Translations under genes and position numbers: made by a program
Source: an uncultured Clostridia bacterium
Lineage (GTDB): Bacteria; Bacillota; Clostridia; Oscillospirales; Acutalibacteraceae
Direction of reading: 5' to 3'
Assembly: GCA_946539105.1 (NCBI GenBank)
Contig: CAMNHG010000027.1
Span: 1-14,304 of the forward strand
DNA length: 14,304 nucleotides
Shown: positions 14,253-14,304 of the stretch, one piece after another
Layout of the letters: every line of letters begins with the position of its first letter
How positions within the stretch are numbered: the first letter of the stretch is position 1
Notes under the pieces: model-generated
What the model saw: only the letters and a program-made list of their open reading frames with translations
Databases searched by the model: none
What the model was told of the DNA's origin: nothing

Positions 14253-14304
14253 GTGTTGGCATCTCCCTATTTTCCCGGGCCGTCGCCAGCCAAGTATTTT
14301 CGGC
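14253..14304 (-). rRNA. rrf: 5S ribosomal RNA (3' part, runs off window)
   Basis: The minus strand reads GCCGAAAATACTTGGCTGGC, a short GC-rich stretch, then GGGAAAATAGGGAGATGCCA and ACAC, the conserved 3' half of a Clostridia 5S rRNA. The 5' half is beyond the right edge. Confidence 0.92.

Overview
The window looks like a chromosomal segment of a spore-forming, starch-degrading gut Clostridium of the Ruminococcus type (Oscillospiraceae and relatives). The evidence is: (i) the sporulation/germination pair gpr-spoIIP; (ii) secreted proteins carrying CBM26-like starch-binding modules and C-terminal dockerins, the hallmark of an amylosome/cellulosome as described in Ruminococcus bromii; (iii) AGGAGG-type ribosome binding sites, low-GC sigma-A promoters and Clostridia-like housekeeping genes. 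The species cannot be assigned from sequence alone.

Layout, left to right. (1) Minus strand, 1-1178: an ECF sigma factor and, overlapping it, a single-pass membrane protein with a Pro/Thr/Asn-rich outer region, running off the left edge. This is probably a sigma/anti-sigma pair. (2) Minus strand, 1262-5352: a starch unit. A secreted non-catalytic protein (two CBM26-like modules, two Ig-like domains, Thr/Pro linker, dockerin) is followed after 47 nt by a secreted GH13 alpha-amylase with one N-terminal CBM26-like module and no dockerin; a terminator follows. (3) Minus strand, 5536-9771: a housekeeping cluster transcribed as repeat-rich surface protein, dusB, glyA, rarA. It starts at a clear sigma-A promoter and ends in a strong hairpin terminator. 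(4) Minus strand, 9851-11909: gpr then spoIIP. (5) Plus strand, 11970-13650: a papain-family cysteine peptidase with signal peptide and C-terminal dockerin, behind a near-consensus sigma-A promoter. (6) 13663-14304: about 480 bp of non-coding DNA holding two diverged copies of a structured repeat, then the 3' end of an rRNA operon on the minus strand (5S rRNA, tRNA-Asn, terminator).

How the parts may work together (inference): both dockerin proteins would dock onto cohesin scaffoldins encoded elsewhere, one bringing starch-binding capacity and the other a peptidase. The amylase would act as a free enzyme using its own starch-binding module. The sigma/membrane-protein pair beside the amylase is a candidate envelope or substrate sensor, but its targets cannot be proven here.

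No CRISPR array, insertion sequence, transposase or phage gene was seen. The most unusual items are the covarying hairpin repeat next to the rRNA operon, the dockerin-tagged peptidase, and the sigma/membrane-protein pair beside the starch genes.
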